From the NCBI GenBank assembly GCA_944387375.1, contig CALXEQ010000010.1, positions 1-53,698 on the forward strand: a stretch of DNA of 53,698 nt, read 5' to 3'. The notes under the pieces were generated by a model that searched no databases, had not been told where the DNA came from, and worked only from the letters and a program-made list of their open reading frames with translations. Origin of the DNA: an uncultured Clostridia bacterium (GTDB lineage: Bacteria > Bacillota > Clostridia > TANB77 > CAG-465). Shown piece by piece: positions 1 to 8,051 of the stretch (positions are counted from its first letter, which is position 1; each line of letters opens with the position of its first letter). Position numbers and translations under genes: made by a program.

Positions 1-93
1 CAAAGAGATATTATACAATATATATCGGAATCTTTTTTATTAATGATAAGGTATCTTTTTAAAAAAGGATTAACAATAATTAGGAAATATTGA
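1..93 (+). CDS. possible 3' end of an upstream gene (partial)
   Basis: One frame is open from the left edge to a TGA at 91-93, giving about 30 residues that end in ...LTIIRKY. It could be the C-terminus of a plus-strand gene cut by the window edge. Two other frames are also open for 40-60 bases, so this is weakly supported. The stop overlaps the -35 of the next promoter. Confidence 0.25.
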   Translation, partial: QRDIIQYISESFLLMIRYLFKKGLTIIRKY

Positions 94-118
94 CAAACTA
101 AAAAAAATATAGTACTAT
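90..118 (+). promoter_or_regulatory. SigA-type promoter of the LytTR regulator gene
   Basis: TTGACA at 90-95 and TACTAT at 113-118 are separated by 17 bp. The -10 lies inside the perfect 10-bp palindrome ATAGTACTAT (109-118), which could be an operator. The RBS follows at 135-139. Confidence 0.55.
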
Positions 119-144
119 AATACTATTAATCTTTGGAGGTAATA

Positions 145-819
145 ATGTTAAAGATTGCACTTTGTGATGATAATTTAGATTCTATACAATTAGTAAAAAA
201 ATTTCTTGAATCACAAATAATAGAACAAAATGTTAATGCGGAAATTAGTATCATAACAGATAATCAAGAAAAAATAGAAGAATTAATTAAAAGCAAAAAA
301 ATAGATATATTAATTCTAGATGTGGAATTTAAGAATAATAGCCTAGATGGAATAGAATTTGCAAAGAAACTAAGAAAATTTAACAAAGAATTCTATCTTA
401 TATTCTTATCTGCACATCAAAGATTTTTATATCCAGCACTTGTAACTAAAATATTTGATTATTTAATAAAGCCTGTTAACATGGATATGATAAGTGATTT
501 AGTTTCAAGAATAAAAGAAGAATTTTCAGATGATAATAATATGTTTATTAAAATAAATAAATGGTATTCTATCAAATCTGATGAAATAATTTACATGGAA
601 AAAAGTATAAATAGAACTAATATTACTACATCAAAAGGCGTAATATCTTGCACAAAAACACTTGAAAAAATGCAAGAATCTTTACCTAAAAATTTTATAC
701 GCTGCCACAGATCTTTTATAGTAAACAAAGATAAGATTATATCAATTGATAGAAAGAAAAAACAACTATATCTAGAAAATAATATGTGTTGCCCAATAAA
801 TGATAAGTTTGATATATAA
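145..819 (+). CDS. LytTR-family response regulator (AgrA/LytR type)
   Basis: A 224-residue two-component response regulator. The N-terminal receiver has the acidic pair D8-D9, the phospho-acceptor D59 (ILILDV) and K109 (YLIKP). From about residue 125 there is a LytTR DNA-binding domain with the typical run of Ser/Arg near FIRCHRSFIVN. Family members bind direct repeats upstream of target genes. The start is the ATG at 145, eight bases after GGAGG at 135-139; an in-frame TTG at 133 would put the RBS inside the gene. No histidine kinase gene lies next to it in the window, so the partner is either left of the edge or elsewhere. A hairpin terminator follows directly. Confidence 0.9.
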   Translation: MLKIALCDDNLDSIQLVKKFLESQIIEQNVNAEISIITDNQEKIEELIKSKKIDILILDVEFKNNSLDGIEFAKKLRKFNKEFYLIFLSAHQRFLYPALVTKIFDYLIKPVNMDMISDLVSRIKEEFSDDNNMFIKINKWYSIKSDEIIYMEKSINRTNITTSKGVISCTKTLEKMQESLPKNFIRCHRSFIVNKDKIISIDRKKKQLYLENNMCCPINDKFDI

Positions 820-822
820 AAC

Positions 823-852
823 AAAAAAGCTTGATTGTCTCAAGCTTTTTTT
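823..852. terminator. bidirectional intrinsic terminator
   Basis: The stem AAAAAAGCTTGA / TCAAGCTTTTTT has a 5-base loop and T-runs on both strands. It sits between two convergent genes. Confidence 0.85.
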
Positions 853-857
853 ATTTA

Positions 858-1358
858 CTAAAATATTATAAATTCTTCTCCACTCTTTTTAACATTATTA
901 GAAAAACGACCCTTTATTCCCTTTGGAACATCTTCGAAATACTTATATTTATTTCTTTGAAATTCACAGTCTAAAAGTACAGGCATATTATTTTCTAATA
1001 CAAGTTCTTTTACTAATATTTTTTCTTTTTTTATCACATATACTAATTTATTGTATAGTGCAATTCTTGTGGTTGGTAAATTATTGTCTTTACATCTTGG
1101 TACAAGAAACTCATTATTTACTGTTAGTATACTTCTTGCTCCACCATTTTCGTCTGCTTTATCATAAGCAAATGATTTTACGATCTCTTCTTTTCCTAAC
1201 CATACCTTATATCCCAAATGATGAATTCTCCTTATAGTCAATACTTGTTCGTATTTTCCTATAAAATTTTCTTTTACTACTACACAAAGCTTAGCAGTAT
1301 TCCAAATCATTTCTTCACTACCTGAATGTAAATAATCAACTATATGCATTAAACTCAT
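858..1358 (-). CDS. hypothetical protein, 166 aa
   Basis: I do not recognise a family. The protein has no membrane segment or signal peptide and looks like a soluble, beta-rich protein (alternating hydrophobic strands such as KLVYVIKKEKILVKELVLE). The start is supported by AAGGAGG at 1368-1374, about nine bases upstream of the ATG. It is monocistronic, with its own promoter at 1413-1441 and a terminator shared with the convergent LytTR gene. Base composition matches its neighbours, so there is no sign of recent transfer. Confidence 0.75.
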   Translation of the reverse strand: MSLMHIVDYLHSGSEEMIWNTAKLCVVVKENFIGKYEQVLTIRRIHHLGYKVWLGKEEIVKSFAYDKADENGGARSILTVNNEFLVPRCKDNNLPTTRIALYNKLVYVIKKEKILVKELVLENNMPVLLDCEFQRNKYKYFEDVPKGIKGRFSNNVKKSGEEFIIF

Positions 1359-1412
1359 AACGCAACCCCTCCTTTTTTAATTAAAAAATTTTCAAAATTA
1401 AACGATAAGATA

Positions 1413-1441
1413 ATTATATCATTTTTATTAGGAAAAGTCAA
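1413..1441 (-). promoter_or_regulatory. SigA-type promoter of the 166-aa hypothetical gene
   Basis: On the minus strand TTGACT (1441-1436) and TATAAT (1418-1413) are separated by 17 bp. There is an extended TG before the -10, and a TTTACATAA element lies immediately upstream of the -35. Confidence 0.7.
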
Positions 1442-1456
1442 ATTATGTAAACGTGT

Positions 1457-1493
1457 AAAAATAGCTCAGAGATACCTCTAAGCTATTTTTTTA
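1457..1493 (-). terminator. intrinsic terminator of the WG-repeat gene
   Basis: The stem AAAAATAGCT...AGCTATTTTT with an inner paired GAG/CTC ends in a T-run on the minus strand, directly after the stop codon at 1497. Confidence 0.8.
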
Positions 1494-1496
1494 CTA

Positions 1497-3110
1497 TTAT
1501 TGTTGTTTTTCAAGAAGTAATTTTCCATCAAATCCATAAAATCCTGTAGAAAGCTCTACCACACTTACTGTCTCATCTCTATTAATATATTCTGATACTG
1601 GATATGTATATGTAAGCTTACCATTTTCTACGTCATATATATTTACATTATCTCCATCTTGTATTCCTATATAATTTTTATTATAGAATACTTTTGTACC
1701 ATTTGCTTTATCTACTGTTATTTTACCATCAGTATTAACAACAGATACTTTTAAATTTTTATTATCTTCAATTGTTAAATAATAATCATTTGCTAATACG
1801 TTATCTTCAGTTCCAAGTGCAATTAATTCTTCATTTCCTAAAACTAAGTTTCTTGTTAAATTTCCAGATTCATCATATTTACCTACTAATAATCCAGAGC
1901 CTTTTTGCGTATATTCATTTATATCAGTAATTAATTGCTTACCATTGAAATTATATACTTCATATTTATTTGAATCGTCTACTGAATTTAATACTAAAAA
2001 CTGAAGATTATTTGTACTTGTTCCATTAAATTGATATCCTTCAATAACTTTTTCTTTTTTACTCTCATTTACTATTTTTACTGAATTATTCTCATTTATA
2101 ATAAAATAAACATTTCCATCTAAATCCTGAACAGGATTAATTTTAGATTCACTTTCTAATACTTGTTTAAAGTCTGAATCATATACAGTATATTTATATT
2201 GTCTTGTTCCAGATGTTACATTTTTTTGTTCTAATACAACATATTCTTTAAAATATACTCTTACATCAGACGAATAATCTGCTGATGTATCAATTTCTGT
2301 AACTAGCTTTGCATCTTTGCCATAAAAGCTTATTTTTCCTTCTTCTTGTAAGATATTGTATGAGAAATTAACATCTTGTTTATCTGCAAATAATTCTTCA
2401 CCTGTTCTAAGATTAAAGTATCTTTTTACTCCATCAACAGAAATATATATTACTGTATCATATTCCTCATTAAACTTATTTGAATAAGAGATGCTATGTA
2501 GTGCACTCTCTGTCTCCATTATTGTCATACCTTGCTCATTTACAAAATAATATTTATTTTCTTTTTGACATTCAAATACTACTTCAGTTGCTTCTTGAAC
2601 AGTTGTTATTGAAATATAATCATATTCTGGATTTATTATAACTTTACCTTGATAGTCTATAATACCATATTTTCCTTCTTTTTCTACCTTGTAATATTTT
2701 CCTCCAACTACTTGAACATAACTATCATATTCTCCAAAATCTACCACACTTTTGTTATTTTTATTTATTAAGGCCATTTGTGTAACTGTATTATCTTCCT
2801 CATTTAATTTTGATACACATGTTACATCATAATAAAAATCGTCCATTGATGTATACCCATCATATGTTTTTACATTTCCATCCATATCAACAAAAGTATA
2901 AGTATTATCTGTAACATTAATCAATTTTTGATATCCTATTAATGTATCTTCTGCTTTATTTTTCTTTGGTAAATTTGTAACGATTAATACTATAATAACT
3001 ATAAGTACAATTAAAATTAATAATCTAACTATTGGTCTTCTAAGTACCTTTTTTAAAGTAACATTACTTTTATTTGACGTATTATTTTTTGAAGTTCCGT
3101 TTCTATCCAT
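1497..3110 (-). CDS. membrane-anchored WG-repeat protein
   Basis: A 537-residue protein with a basic, Asn/Ser-rich cytoplasmic tail (residues 1-28), one hydrophobic segment at about 29-46 (LLILIVLIVIIVLIV), and a long extracellular part with repeating beta-rich units. The clearest unit is a WG-type repeat near residue 150 (KYGIIDYQGKVIINPEY), and similar units spaced about 40-60 residues recur to the C-terminus. This suggests a beta-propeller or solenoid that may bind ligands or other wall proteins; no catalytic motif is visible. The RBS AGAGG lies 6 bases before the ATG. The gene is transcribed alone from a TTGACA promoter. The exact function is unknown. Confidence 0.75.
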   Translation of the reverse strand: MDRNGTSKNNTSNKSNVTLKKVLRRPIVRLLILIVLIVIIVLIVTNLPKKNKAEDTLIGYQKLINVTDNTYTFVDMDGNVKTYDGYTSMDDFYYDVTCVSKLNEEDNTVTQMALINKNNKSVVDFGEYDSYVQVVGGKYYKVEKEGKYGIIDYQGKVIINPEYDYISITTVQEATEVVFECQKENKYYFVNEQGMTIMETESALHSISYSNKFNEEYDTVIYISVDGVKRYFNLRTGEELFADKQDVNFSYNILQEEGKISFYGKDAKLVTEIDTSADYSSDVRVYFKEYVVLEQKNVTSGTRQYKYTVYDSDFKQVLESESKINPVQDLDGNVYFIINENNSVKIVNESKKEKVIEGYQFNGTSTNNLQFLVLNSVDDSNKYEVYNFNGKQLITDINEYTQKGSGLLVGKYDESGNLTRNLVLGNEELIALGTEDNVLANDYYLTIEDNKNLKVSVVNTDGKITVDKANGTKVFYNKNYIGIQDGDNVNIYDVENGKLTYTYPVSEYINRDETVSVVELSTGFYGFDGKLLLEKQQ

Positions 3111-3142
3111 TTTCTACCTCTTTTCTTTATAAATACATGTAT

Positions 3143-3171
3143 ATCGTACACTATTTTATATATTTTGTCAA
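3143..3171 (-). promoter_or_regulatory. SigA-type promoter of the WG-repeat gene
   Basis: On the minus strand TTGACA (3171-3166) and TACGAT (3148-3143) are 17 bp apart. Confidence 0.6.
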
Positions 3172-3198
3172 TATTTTTAAGATATGCAAATATTATAT

Positions 3199-3810
3199 CT
3201 ATATTTGTACTTTTACACCATATAAATCATACCTATAAACTAAAAAAGCTTTATTAATTTCATCTGATATATCAAATGATATATTTTGAGTAATACTTTC
3301 ATCCTTGGAAATTTTCAAAGATATAAAATCATCATTATATGCAGGAAAATATGTCTTATTATTTTCCTCATCATATATAAAAAAGTCATAGGTTGATATA
3401 TTAACACTTTCAGCTAACGCTTTAAATGTAATATTAGCTACATATTTATTATTCTCTTTATTTATGCTATTTATTTTTATTTGTACTTGATTATTCACAT
3501 TTATATCATTTCCAATATTATAACTGTTGTAATTAGCAATAACACTGTTACTAAACATACTATTGTTATTTGTATTTTCATTATAATTAATAAATGTAAA
3601 CACACCTATAATAATAGATAAAATTATTGCTACTATAGAAACTACAATAGATATTATATATATTTCACCCTTTATATTTTCATTTTTTCTTTTCAACTTT
3701 ACTTTACTTAAAATTATGGCAACGATTGCTATAATTATAGCTATAATATAACCAAAATATGGTATAAAAGATGAAATAAAAGAAAGTATAGCTAAGATAA
3801 ATTCTATCAT
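3199..3810 (-). CDS. membrane protein with DUF4352-like extracellular domain
   Basis: A 203-residue protein with two or three hydrophobic segments in the first 75 residues (about 3-34 and 48-74). A Ser/Asn-rich linker follows, then a C-terminal beta-sandwich-like domain (VQIKINSINKENNKYVANITF onward). The overall plan resembles small Firmicute proteins with an N-terminal DUF4190-like membrane part and a DUF4352-like immunoglobulin-type domain; this is an impression from pattern, not a search. The RBS AGGAGG lies about 8 bases before the ATG. It is the second gene after the 103-aa gene at 3835-4146, 24 bases downstream, so the two are probably co-transcribed. Confidence 0.65.
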   Translation of the reverse strand: MIEFILAILSFISSFIPYFGYIIAIIIAIVAIILSKVKLKRKNENIKGEIYIISIVVSIVAIILSIIIGVFTFINYNENTNNNSMFSNSVIANYNSYNIGNDINVNNQVQIKINSINKENNKYVANITFKALAESVNISTYDFFIYDEENNKTYFPAYNDDFISLKISKDESITQNISFDISDEINKAFLVYRYDLYGVKVQI

Positions 3811-3834
3811 AACACTTCCTCCTAAATTTATTTT

Positions 3835-4146
3835 TTATACTTTATAATCACAAAATTCAGTAAAATTATCAAGTAGCCACATTATTTGCTGTTTTGATGT
3901 AAATTTATCTGAATAAAGAACATATTTCATATCAGATATTTCTTTTGAAAATAGTATATTATATTTTTCTTCAATCTTTATAATATAATCATATAAATAT
4001 AAGTCCTTATCTATTTTAATTTTTTTATATTTAAGCATCTTCCTAAATAGTTTTTTATATTGTTCCTCAATAATATCTAATGCTTTTTGATAATCTTTAT
4101 TTTTAGTTGAATTTTGTATTTTTCTCTCAATTCTTTTTATATTCAT
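3835..4146 (-). CDS. small helical protein, HEPN-like (hypothetical)
   Basis: A 103-residue, highly charged, helical protein (KALDIIEEQYKKLFRKMLKYKKI...) whose helix pattern recalls HEPN or DUF4145-type four-helix proteins. I cannot confirm the family. No catalytic RX4-6H motif is visible. No Shine-Dalgarno sequence precedes the chosen ATG at 4146; an in-frame GTG at 4155 is the alternative. The only good promoter (4162-4190) would start transcription near 4155, leaving a leader of about nine bases, so this may be translated as a nearly leaderless mRNA. Confidence 0.55.
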   Translation of the reverse strand: MNIKRIERKIQNSTKNKDYQKALDIIEEQYKKLFRKMLKYKKIKIDKDLYLYDYIIKIEEKYNILFSKEISDMKYVLYSDKFTSKQQIMWLLDNFTEFCDYKV

Positions 4147-4161
4147 ACATATCACAAAATT

Positions 4162-4190
4162 AATATATCATAAATATAATCTTTATTCAA
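4162..4190 (-). promoter_or_regulatory. SigA-type promoter of the HEPN-like gene
   Basis: On the minus strand TTGAAT (4190-4185) and TATATT (4167-4162) are 17 bp apart. It sits just downstream of the secDF terminator and very close to the gene start. Confidence 0.5.
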
Positions 4191-4192
4191 GA

Positions 4193-4230
4193 AAAAACTC
4201 CATATATATTTTTTATATATGAAGTTTTTA
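4193..4230 (-). terminator. intrinsic terminator of secDF
   Basis: The stem AAAAACTCCATATATA / TATATATGAAGTTTTT has one mismatch. T-runs occur on both sides; on the plus strand it would face no gene, and on the minus strand it would end the 4146-4155 upstream region. Its placement between secF (ending at 4256) and the HEPN-like gene (starting at 4146) suggests it ends secDF transcripts. Confidence 0.7.
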
Positions 4231-4255
4231 TCTATATTTTTATCTATATTTTTAT

Positions 4256-5185
4256 TTATGCTTTTTTTGCCTTTTTAATATCTTTATTCTTTTTATTTTT
4301 ATTTAATAAATTATCTATAGAATACCATAAATTTGATGCTATAAATATTGATGAAAAAGCTCCTTCTGCAATACCTATAACTAAAGGTATTGAAAATTGC
4401 TTTAATGTTTCTTGATCATATATTAAAGAAAATACAAGTACAACACCAATTGCTGCTATTGTTGTAAATGCAGTCATAATTGTTCTATGCATTGTTTGAT
4501 TTATACTATCATTAATTACAGTCTTTTTATCTGATGACTTTGTAATTAATTTATTATTTTCTCTAATTCTATCATAAACTATTATAGTATCATTTATTGA
4601 GTAACCAATTATTGTTAAAATAACTGCTACAAATGTTCCATTTATAGGGAATTTAAATACTCCATATACTGCAAATAAAAATAATACATCAAATAGCAAA
4701 GCAAGTATTGCAGATATTGCAGCAGTATATCCTAATGTTTTAAATCTAACTGCTATATATACTAATAATAATATAATTGAAACTATAACAGCTATTATAG
4801 CCGAATTTAACAAATCTCTTCCATATGAAGCCTGAACATTTTTTACTGTAGCTTCTCCCATATTTGTATATTTTTCATTTAAAGCTGTTACTATATTATC
4901 TGATACTTCCTCAGATATAGTTTCCGTAGTAATGGTTACAGAATGATTTCCAACACTTGATGTTTGTATTTCTGGAACAAGTCCTGAAACATCTTCCACA
5001 ATCTTACTTACATCACTATTTTGATACTCTTCATTTAAATCTACTTGTATCCTTGTACCACCTTTAAAATCTATATCAAATTTATATCCTGTAACTACTC
5101 CATATACTAATCCACAAACAACTATAATTAAAGAGATAGCAAATATAATATTTTTATGTTTTATATAATCAAAATTAAATTTCAT
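4256..5185 (-). CDS. secF: protein translocase subunit SecF
   Basis: SecF, 309 residues, works with SecD and SecYEG to pull exported proteins across the cytoplasmic membrane using the ion gradient. It has an N-terminal membrane helix (about 10-32), a periplasmic-type P1 domain containing FDIDFKGGTRIQ, and a C-terminal block of five helices with the family pattern IGYSINDTIIVYDRIRE near residue 195. Length is normal for a separate SecF. Its RBS AAAGGAGG lies inside the last codons of secD, and only one base separates the secD stop from the secF ATG, so translation is probably coupled. Confidence 0.97.
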   Translation of the reverse strand: MKFNFDYIKHKNIIFAISLIIVVCGLVYGVVTGYKFDIDFKGGTRIQVDLNEEYQNSDVSKIVEDVSGLVPEIQTSSVGNHSVTITTETISEEVSDNIVTALNEKYTNMGEATVKNVQASYGRDLLNSAIIAVIVSIILLLVYIAVRFKTLGYTAAISAILALLFDVLFLFAVYGVFKFPINGTFVAVILTIIGYSINDTIIVYDRIRENNKLITKSSDKKTVINDSINQTMHRTIMTAFTTIAAIGVVLVFSLIYDQETLKQFSIPLVIGIAEGAFSSIFIASNLWYSIDNLLNKNKKNKDIKKAKKA

Positions 5186-5186
5186 A

Positions 5187-6482
5187 TTATTCTACCTCCT
5201 TTTTTAGTCCAAATAATCTTGTATTTTTACCTGCTAGAGGCATAAATTGTTTTAAAATAAATTTAGTTACTACAACTGCTGTAAATAAACTTAAAATAAC
5301 ACCTATTGCAAGCACTATTCCAAATCCTTTTACCATACCAGAACCTAATAAATATAACACTAAAGCAACTATTATAGTTGTTATGTTACCATCTATAATT
5401 GTTGTCATAGCATTTTTAAAACTCTTGTCAAAAGCTTTCTTATATGCAAGTTTTTTAGCTAATTCTTCTTTTAATCTCTCATATATTATTACATTAGCAT
5501 CTACTGCCATACCAATAGATAAAATTAATCCAGCTATTCCTGATAAAGTCATTGTAGTACCAGTATTAGCAATAATTAATAATAATAAAGATGTATATAT
5601 AATTAAAGCTATTGTTGAAACAATACCTGGTAATCTATATTTTACAATCATTACTATACATACTAGAGCAAGTGCTATAGCTCCTGCTTTTATACTAACT
5701 TGTAAAGCTTGTTGACCAACATATGGCCCTATGTATTCTTTATTTACAACATTTAAATTAAATGGTAAACTTCCTGAATCTATAAGCATTGCATATTCTT
5801 CAGCTGTTGCTTTTTTTTCAGCATAAGTACCATCACCTACTGTTATTATAGCTGTTGATGAATCAATTTTTGAATTTACCATAGGTGACGCTATACATTC
5901 CTCATCTAAATATATTGGCATTTGCTGTCCAACTAATTCTTCTGTAGCTGAAGCAAATTTTGTTGTACCTTCTTCACTAAATGTTAAAATAACATGTGGT
6001 GTACCAATTCCTGTACTGTCAACTGCATCATCACTATATTGTGCTGATTCTATGTCATCTCCTTCTAAAAGTACATTTCCATCTGAATCTCTAAATTGAA
6101 CAACTGCTGTTTGATCTAAGCCTTCTACGGCTGCTAAGGGATCTACTGATGTATCACTAGTATCTGCTGGTATTTCAACATTAATTTGATTTGTATTCGT
6201 ATCAAGTCTAATAATATAATCATAGATGTTCTTAGCTTCTAATCTGTTTTGAATAACTGCTTTAGATTTTTCTAAATCAGCTGGTGTAATTTCTTTACCA
6301 TCTTCTGATTCTGCTTGATATACAATAGAAACTCCACCACTTATATCAAGTCCAGTTTTAATATCTCTTATACCCTTTACAATAGTTGTATCTCCAACTT
6401 TGATTCCAAATATTGCAAGATATGCTAAGAGTATCATTATAACTAAAGAAATTACTATTTTTAAAATATTACCTTTCTTCAA
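5187..6482 (-). CDS. secD: protein translocase subunit SecD
   Basis: SecD, 431 residues, is the partner of SecF in the accessory Sec translocase. Visible features are an N-terminal helix (about 7-25), the D1 family motif GLDISGGVSIVYQ near residue 42, a periplasmic-type region, and five C-terminal helices including AVDANVIIYERLKEE. The length matches compact clostridial SecD proteins rather than the 600-residue gammaproteobacterial form. The start is a TTG at 6482 with AGGAGG eight bases upstream. It is the first gene of the secD-secF operon and has its own TTGACT-17-TATAAT promoter. Confidence 0.97.
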   Translation of the reverse strand: MKKGNILKIVISLVIMILLAYLAIFGIKVGDTTIVKGIRDIKTGLDISGGVSIVYQAESEDGKEITPADLEKSKAVIQNRLEAKNIYDYIIRLDTNTNQINVEIPADTSDTSVDPLAAVEGLDQTAVVQFRDSDGNVLLEGDDIESAQYSDDAVDSTGIGTPHVILTFSEEGTTKFASATEELVGQQMPIYLDEECIASPMVNSKIDSSTAIITVGDGTYAEKKATAEEYAMLIDSGSLPFNLNVVNKEYIGPYVGQQALQVSIKAGAIALALVCIVMIVKYRLPGIVSTIALIIYTSLLLLIIANTGTTMTLSGIAGLILSIGMAVDANVIIYERLKEELAKKLAYKKAFDKSFKNAMTTIIDGNITTIIVALVLYLLGSGMVKGFGIVLAIGVILSLFTAVVVTKFILKQFMPLAGKNTRLFGLKKEVE

Positions 6483-6507
6483 TTAAATCCCTCCTATAAC
6501 ACTAGTT

Positions 6508-6536
6508 ATTATACTATTTTTAAATATCATAGTCAA
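6508..6536 (-). promoter_or_regulatory. SigA-type promoter of secDF
   Basis: On the minus strand TTGACT (6536-6531) and TATAAT (6513-6508) are 17 bp apart, 26 bases before the secD start. Confidence 0.75.
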
Positions 6537-6570
6537 TATTGCAAAAGCAAAAGCTATTTCAAAAAATGAT

Positions 6571-6608
6571 AAAATCCTACTTAATTTAATATTTAAGCAG
6601 GATTTTTA
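6571..6608 (-). terminator. intrinsic terminator after the PH-like membrane gene
   Basis: The stem AAAATCCT.CTTAA... / ...TTTAAG.AGGATTTTT lies directly after the stop at 6611. It ends the pyrH-PH-protein transcript before the secDF promoter. Confidence 0.75.
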
Positions 6609-6610
6609 TA

Positions 6611-7213
6611 CTAATTTTCTTCTTTAACAGGATTCTCATCTTCAAGAGTTTTATCTTTAACAGTTATATCTTTTCCCTTATATATTATTTTTTCTATTTC
6701 ATTATAATGTCTTTGCGTATCTTTGATTGCATATATTACAGTTGCACTACCATATGCTTTTTCTGCATTTGTATATACAATTATTATTCCAAATCCCATT
6801 ATTCTATCAATTATTGACCTTCTTATTTCAACTTCTCTTATATTTATATAATCAATTGTTTTTCTTGTCTGATTTAAAAAAGTATTTTCTGATGTCATAC
6901 AGTCTTCATAAAACTTATAACTCATACCCCTATATTCTAATATTTGAAATATAATTCTAGCAGCAAAAAATATCATTGTAAGTATTATTACTAATATCAT
7001 CAAAATATCACATACGTTATATATTGAATTTATTAATTCATTATTAAATCCAAGTATATAGCTTTTTGAAAAAATAAGTATAACTTTTATTACTATAGCT
7101 AAAATTATAGACATGAGCGCAGAACGTATTTTTCTACCAGTTGGCATAACAAGTTCATATAAAAAATTAAAAGTAGGTTTTAATTCATATAACACTTCTC
7201 CCTTATCTTCCAT
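6611..7213 (-). CDS. membrane protein with bacterial PH-like domain
   Basis: A 200-residue protein. Two hydrophobic segments lie at about 33-50 and 68-95. A C-terminal beta-rich half follows (YKFYEDCMTSENTFLNQTRK, IREVEIRRSIIDRIMGFGIIIVYT) that matches the pattern of bacterial PH (bPH2/YdbS-like) domains. The chosen ATG at 7213 is seven bases from CCTCC/GGAGG (7221-7225); an ATG at 7219 is too close to the RBS. It follows pyrH by about 45 bases with no terminator between, so it is probably the second gene of the pyrH transcript. No specific role can be inferred. Confidence 0.65.
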   Translation of the reverse strand: MEDKGEVLYELKPTFNFLYELVMPTGRKIRSALMSIILAIVIKVILIFSKSYILGFNNELINSIYNVCDILMILVIILTMIFFAARIIFQILEYRGMSYKFYEDCMTSENTFLNQTRKTIDYINIREVEIRRSIIDRIMGFGIIIVYTNAEKAYGSATVIYAIKDTQRHYNEIEKIIYKGKDITVKDKTLEDENPVKEEN

Positions 7214-7257
7214 ATACATACCTCCAAATATAAAAAATAAACTTAGTTATATTATAT

Positions 7258-7959
7258 CTAATTTTTTATAATTGTTCCAATCTTTTCTCCACTTACTGCT
7301 CTTTTTATAGAATTTTCTTCATTAAGTGCAAATACAAGTATAGGAATTTTATTTTCCATACATAAAGTAATTGCAGTAGTATCCATAACTCCAAGTTTTT
7401 CATTTATTGACTGCATATATGTTACTTCATCATATTTTTTCGCATCATCATATTTTTTAGGATCCTTATTATATACTCCATCAACATTTTTAGCAAGTAA
7501 TATAACATCTGAATCCATTTCTACTGCTCTTAAAGCTGCAGCTGAATCTGTTGTAAAATATGGACTTCCTGTTCCACATGCAAATATAACAATTCTTCCT
7601 TTTTCTAAATGTCTTACTGCTTTTCTTCTTATATAAGGCTCTGCTATCTGTTTCATTTCAATTGCTGTTTGCACTCTTGTTTGTACTCCTTTTGATTCAA
7701 GCATCTCTTGTAGCGCTAATGCGTTTAGAGTTGTAGCAAGCATTCCCATGTAGTCTGATGTTGTTCTTTTTATATAATTGCCACCGTATTTTCCTCTCCA
7801 AAAATTTCCAGCTCCAATTACAACTGCTACTTCAACTCCATCTTTATTTAAATCTACCAATTGATCTGCTACTCTTTCTAATTTACTACTTTCTATTCCT
7901 CTTCCATCATCTTGTCCAATAGCTTCTCCACTTAATTTAACTAATATTCTCTTATACAT
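7258..7959 (-). CDS. pyrH: UMP kinase
   Basis: PyrH phosphorylates UMP to UDP with ATP, a key step of pyrimidine nucleotide synthesis, and acts as a cytoplasmic hexamer. The 233 residues show the amino-acid-kinase fold: N-terminal [11 protein letters not shown], the GAGNFWRG glycine loop near residue 50, the [15 protein letters not shown] segment, [20 protein letters not shown] near 130, and [11 protein letters not shown] near 165. The RBS GGAGG is six bases before the ATG. In most Firmicutes pyrH follows tsf and precedes frr; here it follows rpsB-tsf but has its own perfect-consensus promoter, and frr is not downstream. Confidence 0.98.
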   Translation of the reverse strand: MYKRILVKLSGEAIGQDDGRGIESSKLERVADQLVDLNKDGVEVAVVIGAGNFWRGKYGGNYIKRTTSDYMGMLATTLNALALQEMLESKGVQTRVQTAIEMKQIAEPYIRRKAVRHLEKGRIVIFACGTGSPYFTTDSAAALRAVEMDSDVILLAKNVDGVYNKDPKKYDDAKKYDEVTYMQSINEKLGVMDTTAITLCMENKIPILVFALNEENSIKRAVSGEKIGTIIKN

Positions 7960-7986
7960 TTTTATCCTCCATTTTTAACAATATTG

Positions 7987-8015
7987 ATTATATCATTTAA
8001 TAAAATTGATGTCAA
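7987..8015 (-). promoter_or_regulatory. consensus SigA promoter of pyrH
   Basis: On the minus strand TTGACA (8015-8010), 17 bp, TATAAT (7992-7987): an exact match at both hexamers, with an upstream TG. The -35 lies just past the T-run of the tsf terminator. Confidence 0.85.
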
Positions 8016-8019
8016 TTAA

Positions 8020-8050
8020 AAAAAAATACTCGATAAACGAGTATTTTTTA
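8020..8050 (-). terminator. intrinsic terminator of rpsB-tsf
   Basis: The stem AAAAAATACTCG / CGAGTATTTTTT with a 5-base loop follows the tsf stop codon immediately. Confidence 0.85.
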
Positions 8051-8051
8051 A

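Noticed and set aside
4193..4260. The repeated TCTATATTTTTAT words near the secF end as a repeat element
   Set aside because: They are short low-complexity AT repeats next to a terminator, with no further copies of note.
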